Assembly: GCF_000170895.1 (NCBI RefSeq)
Contig: NZ_ABCS01000004.1
Span: forward strand, 1 to 64,000
Source of the DNA: Plesiocystis pacifica SIR-1
Lineage (GTDB): Bacteria; Myxococcota_A; Polyangia; Nannocystales; Nannocystaceae
Direction of reading: 5' to 3'
Length of the DNA stretch: 64,000 bases
Shown: one piece after another, positions 47,838 through 56,787 of the stretch
Position numbering within the stretch: position 1 is the first letter of the stretch
How the letters are laid out: every line of letters starts with the position of its first letter
Notes under the pieces: generated by a model
Database searches by the model: none
Told to the model about the DNA's origin: nothing
What the model saw: the letters and a program-made list of their open reading frames with translations, nothing else
Program-made: the position numbers and the translations under genes

Positions 47838-48134
47838 ATGAAGCGACTTTCAATGAGTGTGTTGCTCGCGCTGCTCTCGGGGTGCGCCGTCGTGGACGGA
47901 GATGGGAACGAGAGCGGCTCGACGGAGACGGCCGGAACGGAGACGGAGACCGAGGGGACGACGGAGACCGAGGGGACGACGGAGACTGAGGGGACGACGG
48001 AGACCGAGGGGACGACGGACACGGCCGGAACGGAGACCGAAGGGACGACGGAGACTGAAGGGTCGACGGACACGACGGAGACCGAGGGGACGACGGAGAC
48101 GACAGACACTGGCGGGACGACGGAGACGGGGTAG
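47838..48134 (+). CDS. Linker-only lipoprotein (TETEG repeats)
   Basis: A 98-aa predicted lipoprotein: MKRLSMSVLLALLSGC gives a signal with lipobox LSGC, and everything after it is a Thr/Glu/Gly low-complexity chain (TETEGTTETEGTTETEG and so on) ending in TAG. There is no folded domain. Similar acidic stretches are linkers in the large lipoproteins of this window, so this may be a stand-alone surface polymer or an acidic spacer for the adjacent coiled-coil protein, with which it is almost certainly cotranscribed (6-bp gap). Confidence 0.7.
   Translation: MKRLSMSVLLALLSGCAVVDGDGNESGSTETAGTETETEGTTETEGTTETEGTTETEGTTDTAGTETEGTTETEGSTDTTETEGTTETTDTGGTTETG
47943..48014 (+). repeat. 18-bp in-frame tandem repeat in the linker-only lipoprotein
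   Basis: Four exact-length units of ACGGAGACCGAGGGGACG (one with a C/T change) run 47943-48014, and degenerate units continue to about 48120. Each unit codes for six residues, so unit gain or loss keeps the frame. Confidence 0.85.
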
Positions 48135-48227
48135 CCGAGCCGCCCGCGAGCGGTCGTTTGTCGGAAGGTGCCGTCTCGAGCACCTCTGCCCTTGCATTGA
48201 GGGCGAGCGGGGCTCGACAATGCCGCC

Positions 48228-49547
48228 GTGCTCCGCTCTCGCTCCATCCCGACCGCACTGCTCGCACTCTCGCTGCTCGCCGCTTGTGACAAGGGCGAGG
48301 CCGAGACCAAGGACGCCGAGGCGAAGACCGACGCCGCGAAGACCGACGCGGCCAAGGCCGAGACCAAAGACGGGGAGGGCAGCGCGGCCAAAAAGGGCGG
48401 CGACGCCAAGGCGGCCGCGCTCCACCCCGACGACCAGGAGCTCGCCGACCGGCGCAGCAAGGATCAGCTCGAGCACGATCCGGCGGCGGTCAAGAAGACC
48501 CACGACGAGATGGTCGCGCTGCTGGCCGAGGCTCGGAAGCTCGGGGAGGCGGGGGACACCGAGGCGGCCGTGGCCAAGTACGAGGCGCTGCTGAAGCTCG
48601 ACCCCCACTACCGCCCGGCGCTCATCGAGGCCGGCGAGCTCGAGGCCAAGGCCGGGGACTGGGTCGCGGCCGTGCACCACACCAAGCTCGCGGCCAAGCT
48701 GACGGCTGACGACGACGCCATGAAGGTCACCCTCCTCGACCGCGTGGGCCAGTACGCCGAGAAGGAGGGCAAGAACAACGACGCGGCCCACTACTACCGC
48801 GAGGCCCTCGCGCTGAAGCCGGACGAGGGCCTGCGCGCCGAGATCCAGGGCCGCCTCGACGCCCTCGGCGACGTCGCGCCCGAGCTCGACCCGCCCGACG
48901 GCCCGCCCGGGAGCGTCGACAGCCTGCACCTGATCAGCCTGCTGTCCGGCACCGCCGAGGACGTGTGCGCCCAGTACCCCAAGGACGGGCTGTGCGTCCC
49001 CGAGGAGTGCAACTTCATCGCCCCCGGGGACGGGAGCTGGGGCGTGTTCGAGGTCGGCGACGGCTCGACCAACTGCTACCACCCGGCCGTGCGCACCGGC
49101 GAGTCCGACTGGCACGTCTACGCCTCGGCGCTGATGGACGCCCGCGGCGAGGAGGTCCACCAGAGCGTCGATCGCCTCGAGCTCAAGGTCGTCGAGGCCG
49201 AGGGCGGCCCCTTCCTGGTCATCGGCTACGCCGAGCACCTCTACGAGCGGCTGTGGGACGACGAGCTCGGCGACGAGCCCATCGAGGAGGACGTGATCGA
49301 CGCCGAGGGCGTGATCGTCTGCCAGCGCGTGGGCGACAAGACCCGCTGCACCGACCCGATCATCACCAACTTGAACTTCGAGATCGGCACCCAGACCGGG
49401 AAGTTCTCGGCAGAGCTCGGCTACGGGCCGGACCAGATCGTGATGTCCAAGGTGGTCAAGGAGGGCAAGGCCGACGCGGCGGTGCGGACCTACTTCTACG
49501 GCGTGCTCTTCGACGAGGGGCCGCACAGCCTGCCCAAGGCCATCTGA
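48228..49547 (+). CDS. Lipoprotein with TPR-like region
   Basis: A 439-aa lipoprotein with GTG start, lipobox LLAAC (Cys 20) and an Ala/Lys/Asp/Glu linker to about residue 65. Residues about 85-200 hold TPR-like helical repeats (EARKLGEAGDTEAAVAKYEALLKLDPHYRPALIEAG and the following DWVAAVHHTKLAAKL). The C-terminal 230 residues are beta-rich with several Cys (DVCAQYPKDGLCVPEECNF, VICQRVGDKTRC) and no recognised family. Likely an envelope protein-interaction lipoprotein. Confidence 0.8.
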   Translation: MLRSRSIPTALLALSLLAACDKGEAETKDAEAKTDAAKTDAAKAETKDGEGSAAKKGGDAKAAALHPDDQELADRRSKDQLEHDPAAVKKTHDEMVALLAEARKLGEAGDTEAAVAKYEALLKLDPHYRPALIEAGELEAKAGDWVAAVHHTKLAAKLTADDDAMKVTLLDRVGQYAEKEGKNNDAAHYYREALALKPDEGLRAEIQGRLDALGDVAPELDPPDGPPGSVDSLHLISLLSGTAEDVCAQYPKDGLCVPEECNFIAPGDGSWGVFEVGDGSTNCYHPAVRTGESDWHVYASALMDARGEEVHQSVDRLELKVVEAEGGPFLVIGYAEHLYERLWDDELGDEPIEEDVIDAEGVIVCQRVGDKTRCTDPIITNLNFEIGTQTGKFSAELGYGPDQIVMSKVVKEGKADAAVRTYFYGVLFDEGPHSLPKAI

Positions 49548-50007
49548 CGGGCGCCTCGCCCGTTCTCGTCCGTCGCGGCTTCACGGAGCAAGCGGCAGTG
49601 TCCGGACAGACAGTCTCGGGACACGAGCGCGCACGTGTCGGGGTGCCAGGCAGCGAGGTCGCCCGGACCAAACGCACGTCCCTACGCGAACGTAGGGCTC
49701 GACCCGTGTGCACGTGGTGTCCAGGTAGGATTGTTCGTGTTGTCGAGCGCACGATTTGGTGAGTGCTACTTGCGACGCGACCGCCCATGCTCGACCTGTA
49801 AGCTCGCCGTAGCGATGATCAAGTCGAGTCGCATGGGTCGAACGCGGTGATGCGAGTGCACCAAGTGAACGTGCTTTAAATCTCGGAAATGCTAATAGTC
49901 AGCTTCGGTGTGATGGGTTAGTTCGGTCGAGAACTCATTGGGTTGGCGTTCCCTCATGGGGAATGGTGTGTCAAAAGTTTCGGTCGAGGTGTCGTCAATG
50001 CATAGAT
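49548..50007. other. 460-bp AT-richer gap with hairpins
   Basis: No convincing gene. It contains a hairpin CCCTACG-CGAA-CGTAGGG (49680-49697) and a second inverted pair GACACG/CGTGTC around 49620-49638. Neither has a T-run, so they are not obvious terminators and could mark an untranslated RNA. The last 100 bases are noticeably AT-rich and probably hold the promoter of the alginate-lyase-like gene. Confidence 0.5.
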
Positions 50008-51915
50008 ATGAACACGACAAAATTATCCCTCCTTCCCTGTGCCATCTTGCTGGCCTCGTCTTTCTCCAGCGGGTGTGTGCCCGATGAGGCCGCCGAAGCC
50101 GGCGAGTCAGACAGCGTCGGAGACACCGAGAGTACGAGCGAGTCGGACAGCGACGGGGGCGCCAGCATGGAAAGCAGCGGCAGCGACGGCAGCGACGGCA
50201 GCGACGGCAGCGACGGCAGTGACGGCAGTGATGGCAGTGATGGCGACGATGACAGCACCGATGGTGGCACTGGGGGGGAGCCAGGGGATCCCCTGGTTTC
50301 AGAGGACTTCACTGTCTCCGAGCTGCACTTGTTGCAAGAGCGCGCCGCCGGATCCGCGACCTTCAACTTCGTGAGCCTGGGCGACGTGACCCCGAACTCG
50401 CCGGGGGAGTGGGAGCGGATCCTCGGGTCGGCGGCCGCCTTCGAGGCGTCCATGGAGAGCTTCGTGGAGATGCCGGTCCTCGACGCCTGGGATGATCTGG
50501 TGACCCCCGACCACTACAACTATTGGAACGGGCCGATCGCGGGCTGGCGCACCGTGTCGCAGGACCCCCCATACTGGGACGGCACGGGCGCGATCCCGAC
50601 CTGGGCCCCGGCGACGAAGAAGAGCACGGGGAACGGCTTCGTGCCCTGCACCCCCGACGACAACTACTGGACCTGCCAGGACGCCTTCAAGTACGGCGAC
50701 GACCTGCTGTCGGCGGCCCTCGTCGCGGCCGTCGAGGAGGACGAAGCCCTGATGGACGACGTGCGCCGCGTGCTGCTGCGCCAGACGGACGTCGCCCGGG
50801 CCCCGGGCGTCGACTTCTCGAACCGAGACCGGTGGGGGATCGGGCACCAGGGGCAGGGGCTCGGCGGCGGCCAGCAGGTGTCCAGCACCAACCCCTTCTT
50901 CTTCACCTCGCTGTGGGTCGTCAAGATCGCCAAGGCCTACGACTACACGCGCCGCCGCGCGGTCGAGGGGCAAGTGATCGACAACCCGGTGTACACGGCG
51001 GACGAGCGCGCGCAGATCGAGGCCTGGTTGTTCGAGGCGGGGCTGTACTTCCGCGACGCGATCGAGCAGCTGCTGCTCGAGGAGGTCTCGATCTTCGACA
51101 GCGTCGACGCGCGCGTGGCCGGGACGCCGAACGCGAACATCGACAACCCCCCCTACGACGACTTCAGCTTGTGGGACGGCGGACCGACCGCGACCTACGG
51201 GCAGCTCCTCTACCAAAACCGCATCACGGACTCGGCGATGTCGGTGTGCGTGATCGGCTGGATGCTCGAGGACGAGCTGCTGATCCGGGACTGCAAGCTG
51301 TTCTTCGAGGAGGTCATTCGCTACAACATCCGCCCCGACGGCAGCCTGGGCGACTACTACCGGGGGGGCAACAACGGCGAGACGGGGCAGCACTACGTGA
51401 CCGGTCAGCTCGGCCACCTCGTGGAGATCGCCGATCTGTTCGCTCGTCACGGCGATCCTTCGCTCTACGAGTACTCGACCTCCGAGGGCTCCAACCATCC
51501 GCAGCTGCCCGAGTCGAGCACCGTCGGGGGTCCCAAGAGCTTGCTCACCGCGCTGTTGATCTCGGCCAAGCTCAACCGGCCCCAGGGCTACGAGGGGCGC
51601 CACAAGCAAGGGCAGCTGATCAACGGTGACACGGGCGGCCCCGGCCGGCGCTACCTCCAGCACTTCCTGACCTGGGCGCGGGCGAACACCTACTACCGCA
51701 ACGCCGAGCTCGCGGCGCTCCTCGACGGAGACGCGGACATGGGCTTTCGTGCCTTGCAGCCGCCGCTCGAGGTGTTCAACAACGGCTACGTCGTGGACAC
51801 GACGCGGGGCACCTTCGCGGCCAGCCCCGGCGAGCTGTTCCTCCACGGGAAGAAGGCGGACTGCGAGGTCGACCTGTTCCCCTACCCGGGGCTGAACGCG
51901 CCGCCCTGTCTGTAG
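50008..51915 (+). CDS. Alginate-lyase-like lipoprotein with (GSD)n linker
   Basis: A 635-aa lipoprotein. Signal with lipobox SSGC (Cys about 23), an acidic Ser/Asp/Glu linker, then a run of seven Gly-Ser-Asp triplets and an Asp-rich stretch to about residue 95. The folded part (about 100-635) looks like the alpha/alpha-toroid fold of alginate and chondroitin lyases: helical pairs with W, Y, H and N clusters (DNYWTCQDAFKYGDDLLSAAL, DRWGIGHQGQGLGGGQQ, GSLGDYYRGGNNGETGQHYVTGQLGHL, RRYLQHFLTWARANTYYRN). I infer a surface polysaccharide lyase; the exact family is not certain. The start at 50008 begins the signal; an upstream frame to 49963 is spurious. Confidence 0.75.
   Translation: MNTTKLSLLPCAILLASSFSSGCVPDEAAEAGESDSVGDTESTSESDSDGGASMESSGSDGSDGSDGSDGSDGSDGSDGDDDSTDGGTGGEPGDPLVSEDFTVSELHLLQERAAGSATFNFVSLGDVTPNSPGEWERILGSAAAFEASMESFVEMPVLDAWDDLVTPDHYNYWNGPIAGWRTVSQDPPYWDGTGAIPTWAPATKKSTGNGFVPCTPDDNYWTCQDAFKYGDDLLSAALVAAVEEDEALMDDVRRVLLRQTDVARAPGVDFSNRDRWGIGHQGQGLGGGQQVSSTNPFFFTSLWVVKIAKAYDYTRRRAVEGQVIDNPVYTADERAQIEAWLFEAGLYFRDAIEQLLLEEVSIFDSVDARVAGTPNANIDNPPYDDFSLWDGGPTATYGQLLYQNRITDSAMSVCVIGWMLEDELLIRDCKLFFEEVIRYNIRPDGSLGDYYRGGNNGETGQHYVTGQLGHLVEIADLFARHGDPSLYEYSTSEGSNHPQLPESSTVGGPKSLLTALLISAKLNRPQGYEGRHKQGQLINGDTGGPGRRYLQHFLTWARANTYYRNAELAALLDGDADMGFRALQPPLEVFNNGYVVDTTRGTFAASPGELFLHGKKADCEVDLFPYPGLNAPPCL
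50179..50241 (+). repeat. 9-bp tandem repeat coding (GSD)7
   Basis: Seven 9-bp units (GGCAGCGAC four times, then GGCAGTGAC and two GGCAGTGAT) encode Gly-Ser-Asp repeats in the lipoprotein linker. Slippage would change linker length in steps of three residues. Confidence 0.85.
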
Positions 51916-51969
51916 GCGTCGCCGCCTCGACAACGCGTCGTGGTTGAGCCGCCTTCGCTGGGCGGGGCC

Positions 51970-54813
51970 TCAGCGCGAGAGTCGGAGCTCGAGCTGGGCG
52001 CCGTCGCTGGACTTCGCGGCGCCAGTGGCCTCGACGCCGTAGACCCCGATGGCCTTGGCCAGCGTCTCGGCCCGGCGCTGGCCGAGCTTCTTGGCCTTGC
52101 TGCCCTTGGCCTCGCCGTAGGCGGTGAGCTGGATCTTCACGCCGGCGTCGTCGAGCTGGCGGATGAGTCCAGCGAGCACGGCCACGGGGGCGTCGGGGCG
52201 CAGGGCCTCGCTCTCGGCCTCGAACCAGGTGCTGGGGGCCGGGGGCAGGCGCATGGTGCCCAGGTCGCCGCTCGGGCGGCGGTCCTCGGGGAGCTCGCGG
52301 TCGAGGCAGCGCTGGACGCTCGCGGGTAGGGTCGCGCCGCCGAGCTCCCCGAGCTCGAGGCCGTGGGTGAGGGCGTCGAGGGCCGGGAGGGCGTCGCTTT
52401 GTTTGCCGTCGAGGCGCAGGCCGGCCCAGGTCTCGGCGATGGCGCTGGCGAGCACGGTCGAGCCGGCGGCGTCGACGAGGCAGGTGCCGGCGACGAGGGC
52501 GGCGAGCTCTTGATCATTTTGGTCGCCGCCGCGCTGCTCGGCGATGGCCTGGCTCAGGGCGGCGTCGTCGGTGAGCGTGGTCGCGACCTCGGCGTAGGCG
52601 TCGACGACCTTGGTCACGAGCTCGGGGTCCTCGGCGAGCACGCGCTCGCTGGCGACGAGCACGTCGACGACGGCGCGCGGCAGGTCCCGGCTGGACAGGA
52701 CCACGCGCATGCCGGCGGCGCGGGCCTTGCTGAGCTCGGGCTCGCTGAGCACGGCCCCGACCACGCCGTTGGCCTTGGCCGAGAGCGCCTCCCAGGCCGC
52801 GCCGCTGTCGTCGTAGCTCGCGTCGGGGGTCAACGTCGTGAGGGCGGGGAAGTAGGACCAGGCGGCGTTGCCCAGGCTCGCCGCGGGGCCGGAGCGGGGC
52901 ATGGCCAGGGTGCTCCCCTCGTCGAGCGAGCGCAGGGCGTCGAGGCTGGTGAGCTTGGCGAACTCCTCGGTGTCGAGGACCAGGCCCTCGGCGCCGGTGG
53001 ACACCTGGACCAGAGCGACGACCTTGCCCTTGGGCCGCGTCGCCAGGAAGGCGTCGAGGGTGGTCAGCACGAACTCGGCCTGGCCGTTGTCGAGGGCGTC
53101 GAGGGGCTGAGCGAGGCCGTGGCTGAGGGAGAAGTCGTAGGCGATGCCGGTCTCTTCGAGGGGGGCGGGGTCGATGCGCCCGAAGCCGACCAGGGCAGGG
53201 CGCCCGTCGTGCAGCACCCGGGCCCGGCGGCGCTCCGGCGGCGGCTTGGGGATGAGCTCGAGCTCACCGGCGAGCAGGCCGTCGAGGACGCCGTAGTGAT
53301 CGGCGGCGAAGTAGCCCCCGACGCCGAGGCCCGCGACCAGCACCAGGCCGAGCAGGCGCTTGGGCCAGCGCCGCGGGGGTCGGGGCACGGGGGCGTGGCT
53401 GCCCGTCGAGGGGCGAGAGGCCGGGGGCACGGGCGCGACGGACAGGGCCGGGCCGAGGTCGAACTCGGGGTGCGCGGTCAGGGGCAGGGGGTCGTCGGGG
53501 TCGCGGGTCCTGGTCGAGGTCCAGCTCGGGCCCTCGCCGCCGCCGCGAGCGACGGGCTCCGAGGGCGCCCGCCGCTTGACGCGGCCCTTGGGCGGGGCCT
53601 CGGGCGGGGGCGCCGGGAAGTCGTCGATCTTCGCCTTGGTCTTGGGCGTGGTGCTCAGCCCCTCGAGCTGGGCCATGAGCTGATCGTCGTCGACGCGGGG
53701 CTCGGCGAGGGGGTCGATGGCCGCGAGCGGATCGATGACGGCCAGATCCTCGAAGCTGCCCGAGTGGTAGGGCTTGCCGTCGTCGTCGTGGAGCAGGGTC
53801 TCGGCGACGCCGAAGCCCACGCCGGTGTCGCCCACGGGGTCGAGGGTGTCGGTCAGCGGGCGGACCGCGCTCTGCTCGTCGAGGTCGGCGGCGGGCTCGG
53901 GCTCCCAGTTGGTCGGCGTCGCCCGGACGCGCTTGACCAGGTCGGTGACCCCGGCCTCGGCGTTGCGGAAGCGGTCCCAGGCGTAGATGAACTCGAGGGC
54001 CTCGCGGGCCGAGGCGAAGCGCTTGCTCGGGTTGGTGTGCAGCAGCCGGCGGCGCAGGGTCTCGATGTGGGGCGGGACGTTCGAGGGGTCCGTCAGCTCG
54101 GGCACGACCCCGTCCATGACCAGCCCGAGCAAGGTCGCGTCCTCGATGTCCTCGCCCCGGAACACCGCGCCGTCGAGGAGCTCGTGGAGCACGGCCCCGA
54201 CGGCGAACAGGTCGACGGTGGGGCGCTTGGACTCGCCGCGCAGCTGCTCCGGCGGCATGTAGCGGATCTTGCCCTTGACGTGGGTCCCCGAGGTCTCCTC
54301 GCTGGCCAGCCGCGCGACGCCGAAGTCGGCGAGCTTGACCTCACCGGCGAGGGACAGCATCACGTTGTGCGGGGAGACGTCGCGGTGGACGATGCACTGC
54401 GGGCGCCCGGACTCGTCGACGAACTCGTGGGCGTAGCACAGCGCGCGCAGGATCTCGGCGATGATGTGGGCGACCAGGCGCGGGTCGAGCTCGGTCTGGT
54501 CGAGGGCCCGCAGGCGCTTGAGCACCCGCGACAGATCCTCGCCGTCGACGAACTCCATGGCGATGTAGGCCTCGCCCGCGAGCTCGCCCGCGTCGAACAC
54601 GTCGATGATGTTCGAGTGGCGCAGCATCATGGCCAGGCGCGCCTCCCCGAGGAGGATCCGCCGGTAGCGCTCCTTGCGGGCCAGCCTCCTCGGCAAGCGC
54701 TTGAGCGCGACCGCGCGGCTGACCCCCGAAGCCAGGAACTGGCGGGCCAGCCAGACCTCGCCCATGCCCCCGGCGCCGATTCGTCTGACGAGTTGGTAGG
54801 GGCCGAACTGCAT
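51970..54813 (-). CDS. Ser/Thr kinase fused to substrate-binding-like and OmpA-like domains
   Basis: A 947-aa membrane kinase. Residues 5-275 are a eukaryotic-like protein kinase with GAGGMGEV (13-20), K38 in VALKR, HRDVSPHN (143-150) and DFGVAR (163-168), all catalytic residues intact. A 200-residue acidic and Pro-rich linker leads to one membrane segment (about 486-504). The outer part has a substrate-binding-protein-like region of the NMT1/SsuA type (about 540-800: LDALDNGQAEFVLTTLDAF, LTSLDALRSLDEGSTLAMP, VVLSSRDLPRAVVDVLVASE) and a C-terminal OmpA-like segment (VKIQLTAYGEAKGSK, LGQRRAETLAKAIGVYGV). It lies 56 bp after the histidine kinase gene, in the same operon. Ligand sensing coupled to phosphorylation is the natural inference. 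Confidence 0.85.
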   Translation of the reverse strand: MQFGPYQLVRRIGAGGMGEVWLARQFLASGVSRAVALKRLPRRLARKERYRRILLGEARLAMMLRHSNIIDVFDAGELAGEAYIAMEFVDGEDLSRVLKRLRALDQTELDPRLVAHIIAEILRALCYAHEFVDESGRPQCIVHRDVSPHNVMLSLAGEVKLADFGVARLASEETSGTHVKGKIRYMPPEQLRGESKRPTVDLFAVGAVLHELLDGAVFRGEDIEDATLLGLVMDGVVPELTDPSNVPPHIETLRRRLLHTNPSKRFASAREALEFIYAWDRFRNAEAGVTDLVKRVRATPTNWEPEPAADLDEQSAVRPLTDTLDPVGDTGVGFGVAETLLHDDDGKPYHSGSFEDLAVIDPLAAIDPLAEPRVDDDQLMAQLEGLSTTPKTKAKIDDFPAPPPEAPPKGRVKRRAPSEPVARGGGEGPSWTSTRTRDPDDPLPLTAHPEFDLGPALSVAPVPPASRPSTGSHAPVPRPPRRWPKRLLGLVLVAGLGVGGYFAADHYGVLDGLLAGELELIPKPPPERRRARVLHDGRPALVGFGRIDPAPLEETGIAYDFSLSHGLAQPLDALDNGQAEFVLTTLDAFLATRPKGKVVALVQVSTGAEGLVLDTEEFAKLTSLDALRSLDEGSTLAMPRSGPAASLGNAAWSYFPALTTLTPDASYDDSGAAWEALSAKANGVVGAVLSEPELSKARAAGMRVVLSSRDLPRAVVDVLVASERVLAEDPELVTKVVDAYAEVATTLTDDAALSQAIAEQRGGDQNDQELAALVAGTCLVDAAGSTVLASAIAETWAGLRLDGKQSDALPALDALTHGLELGELGGATLPASVQRCLDRELPEDRRPSGDLGTMRLPPAPSTWFEAESEALRPDAPVAVLAGLIRQLDDAGVKIQLTAYGEAKGSKAKKLGQRRAETLAKAIGVYGVEATGAAKSSDGAQLELRLSR

Positions 54814-54869
54814 GGGGCGCGGGCGCCGTCAAAGGCGCCGGCATTGTACACCGGGCGTCCGCTGGGCCT

Positions 54870-55805
54870 TCAACTGGCGTAACGGATCGGCAACAGCACC
54901 CGGAAAGTCGTCCCCTGCCCCGGGCCGGGGGAGCTGACCTCGACCCGGCCGCCCATGCCCCGGACCATGGCCGAGACTACGAACAGCCCCAACCCCGTGC
55001 CGTGGCGGGAGCGGACGGCCTCGGCGGGGGCGCGGTAGAAGCGGTCGAACACGCGGTTGAGATCGGCCTTGTCGATGCCGATGCCGCGGTCGCTGACGGC
55101 GATCTCGACCTGCTTGTCGCTGGTGCGTCGGTGGGCCCGCACGCGCACCCACGGCTCGCCCTGGGAGTATTTGATCGCGTTGTCGACGAGGTTGCTGAGC
55201 ACGGTCCGCAGGGCGTGGGGGTCGACGAAGAGGCTCAGCTCGGGCTCGAGATCCAGCTCGACGCTGCCCGTCGGGATCTTGTGGCGGGTGGTCAGCTCGC
55301 GGACGATCTCGGAGCTCAGCTCGTGGAGCGAGACCTCGTCGACCTCGCCAGGCTCGACGTCACCGCCGGCGATGCGGCTGGCGTCGAGGATGCCGTCGAC
55401 GAGGGCCACGAGGCGCGAGACGTCCTCGAGCATCATCACGCGCAGCTGCTCGCGGCGGTCGGGGGCCAGCTGCGGCCGGGCGAGGGTCTCGGCGGCCAGG
55501 CGCAGGGAGGCCAGGGGGGTCTTGAGCTCGTGGGTGACCGAGTCGATGAAGCTGGTCTGGCGCCGGACCTCGCGGATCTCGCGGATCAGGAAGACCGTGA
55601 ACAGCACGATGACGCTGAGCACCAGGACGTAGGACACGATGCCCCCGACCAGCAGCCACATGTTGCCCGCGAGGTTGGCCTGGACCATCTCCATGTTTTG
55701 GACGATCACCCCGATCCAGCCCACGAGCAGGGCGATGGTCAGCATCACCGCGATCGAGGACAGGATGATCGGCAGGCTGATCGAGCGGATCTTGGGGGTG
55801 ACCAT
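54870..55805 (-). CDS. Membrane sensor histidine kinase without partner regulator
   Basis: A 311-aa histidine kinase with two membrane helices (about 12-36 and 50-75), a short outside loop, and no HAMP or PAS. The dimerisation/phosphoacceptor domain has H92 in SVTHELKTPL, followed by the ATPase blocks NLVDNAIKYS, VSDRGIGI and GTGLGLFVVSAMV. The short outer loop suggests sensing within the membrane or via a partner, possibly the upstream lipoprotein (18 bp before it). No response regulator gene is adjacent. Confidence 0.9.
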   Translation of the reverse strand: MVTPKIRSISLPIILSSIAVMLTIALLVGWIGVIVQNMEMVQANLAGNMWLLVGGIVSYVLVLSVIVLFTVFLIREIREVRRQTSFIDSVTHELKTPLASLRLAAETLARPQLAPDRREQLRVMMLEDVSRLVALVDGILDASRIAGGDVEPGEVDEVSLHELSSEIVRELTTRHKIPTGSVELDLEPELSLFVDPHALRTVLSNLVDNAIKYSQGEPWVRVRAHRRTSDKQVEIAVSDRGIGIDKADLNRVFDRFYRAPAEAVRSRHGTGLGLFVVSAMVRGMGGRVEVSSPGPGQGTTFRVLLPIRYAS

Positions 55806-55823
55806 GACGAGGGGGGCGGGGGC

Positions 55824-56759
55824 TCACATCGAGATGTGGGCGGCGGCCGTGGGGTGGCCTTGGAGGTCCGTGAACACACCGGCGGCAAAGTCCAGGGTGC
55901 GCACGGTGTCGTCGAAGTCCAGGCACAGATCGAGGACGTTGTCGTCTTCTGCGCCCGGGCTGGGCAGCTGGGGGGGCACCGCGGCAGCTTCTGCGTCTGT
56001 GCTTGCCTCTGCGTCTGTGTTGGCGGCCGCGACCTCGAGGTGGGCCTGGTCGTCGAAGGCCACGGGGTGACGCCGCTCGCCGGAGCCGAGCTCGAGGGTG
56101 ACCCGGCCGCGGTCGTCGTCGGCCACCCCCGCCAGGCCGTCGCTCCAGTGCACGCGCAGCAGTCGCGTGGCCCCGGGACAGCGGCCCTCGTCGCTACCCA
56201 GGCGCTCGACGAGGATGGGGCGGTCGGCCTGCTCGGGCCCGGCGATCTTGGCGTCGAGGCCTCGGAGGGGCACGCCGCTCTCCGCGAACACGGGCCCGAG
56301 CACGTGCACGGTCACGGGGGCTCGCTCGGGTCCGCCAAACTCGCCCAGGAGGGTCAGGCTGCGGTTCTCGTCGCCCTCGTCGGCCGGGGCGAGGAAGGCG
56401 CGGCGGGGGGACACGCGCACGCCGTCGCTGCGCAGCACGCCGAAGCTCCTGGGGTCGACGCTCAGGGCGTCGAGCTCGACGCTGAACACGAGCACGAGGC
56501 GATCGTTGGCCGGCTCCTGTGGCGGCCAGGTCGTGTCCTCGGCGCTCGCGGGGTCGTCCTCGTCGCCGTAGCGGCTGATCTGCGCCGAGAGCAAGGCGGG
56601 TCCCGCGGGCGCGGCGTCCTGGGCCTCGGGCTGGGGGTAGCGATCGCGGGTCGCGTAGTTCACGGGCGCGGGGCAGCCGACTGCCAGCAGACCGAGGGCG
56701 AGGATCACCACCATCGTGAGCGAGCCCGCGGGGGCACGAGAGTGCGAGCGCTTCGCCAC
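55824..56759 (-). CDS. Lipoprotein at the head of the kinase operon
   Basis: A 311-aa predicted lipoprotein with GTG start and lipobox AVGC; an ATG at 56714 is an alternative. The body is beta-rich, with an Ig-like or Bacterial-Ig pattern (DRLVLVFSVELDALSVDPRSFGVLRSDGVRV, VTVHVLGPVFAESGVPLRGLDAKI, RLLRVHWSDGLAGVADDDRGRVTLEL), an Ala-rich acidic segment, and two Cys near the end (DLCLDF). It is first in the order lipoprotein, histidine kinase, Ser/Thr kinase on the minus strand; as a sensor partner is plausible. Divergent from miaE with 28 bp between starts. Confidence 0.7.
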   Translation of the reverse strand: MAKRSHSRAPAGSLTMVVILALGLLAVGCPAPVNYATRDRYPQPEAQDAAPAGPALLSAQISRYGDEDDPASAEDTTWPPQEPANDRLVLVFSVELDALSVDPRSFGVLRSDGVRVSPRRAFLAPADEGDENRSLTLLGEFGGPERAPVTVHVLGPVFAESGVPLRGLDAKIAGPEQADRPILVERLGSDEGRCPGATRLLRVHWSDGLAGVADDDRGRVTLELGSGERRHPVAFDDQAHLEVAAANTDAEASTDAEAAAVPPQLPSPGAEDDNVLDLCLDFDDTVRTLDFAAGVFTDLQGHPTAAAHISM

Positions 56760-56787
56760 GGGCACGGCTGGAGCATACACTCCGACC

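Noticed and set aside
47838..48134. Pseudogene of a larger TE-linker lipoprotein
   Set aside because: Reading on past the stop shows no folded domain in any nearby frame, so truncation is not supported from this sequence.
49680..49697. Terminator for the TPR lipoprotein gene
   Set aside because: Perfect hairpin but no T-run on either side and 130 bases from the stop; left as a hairpin only.
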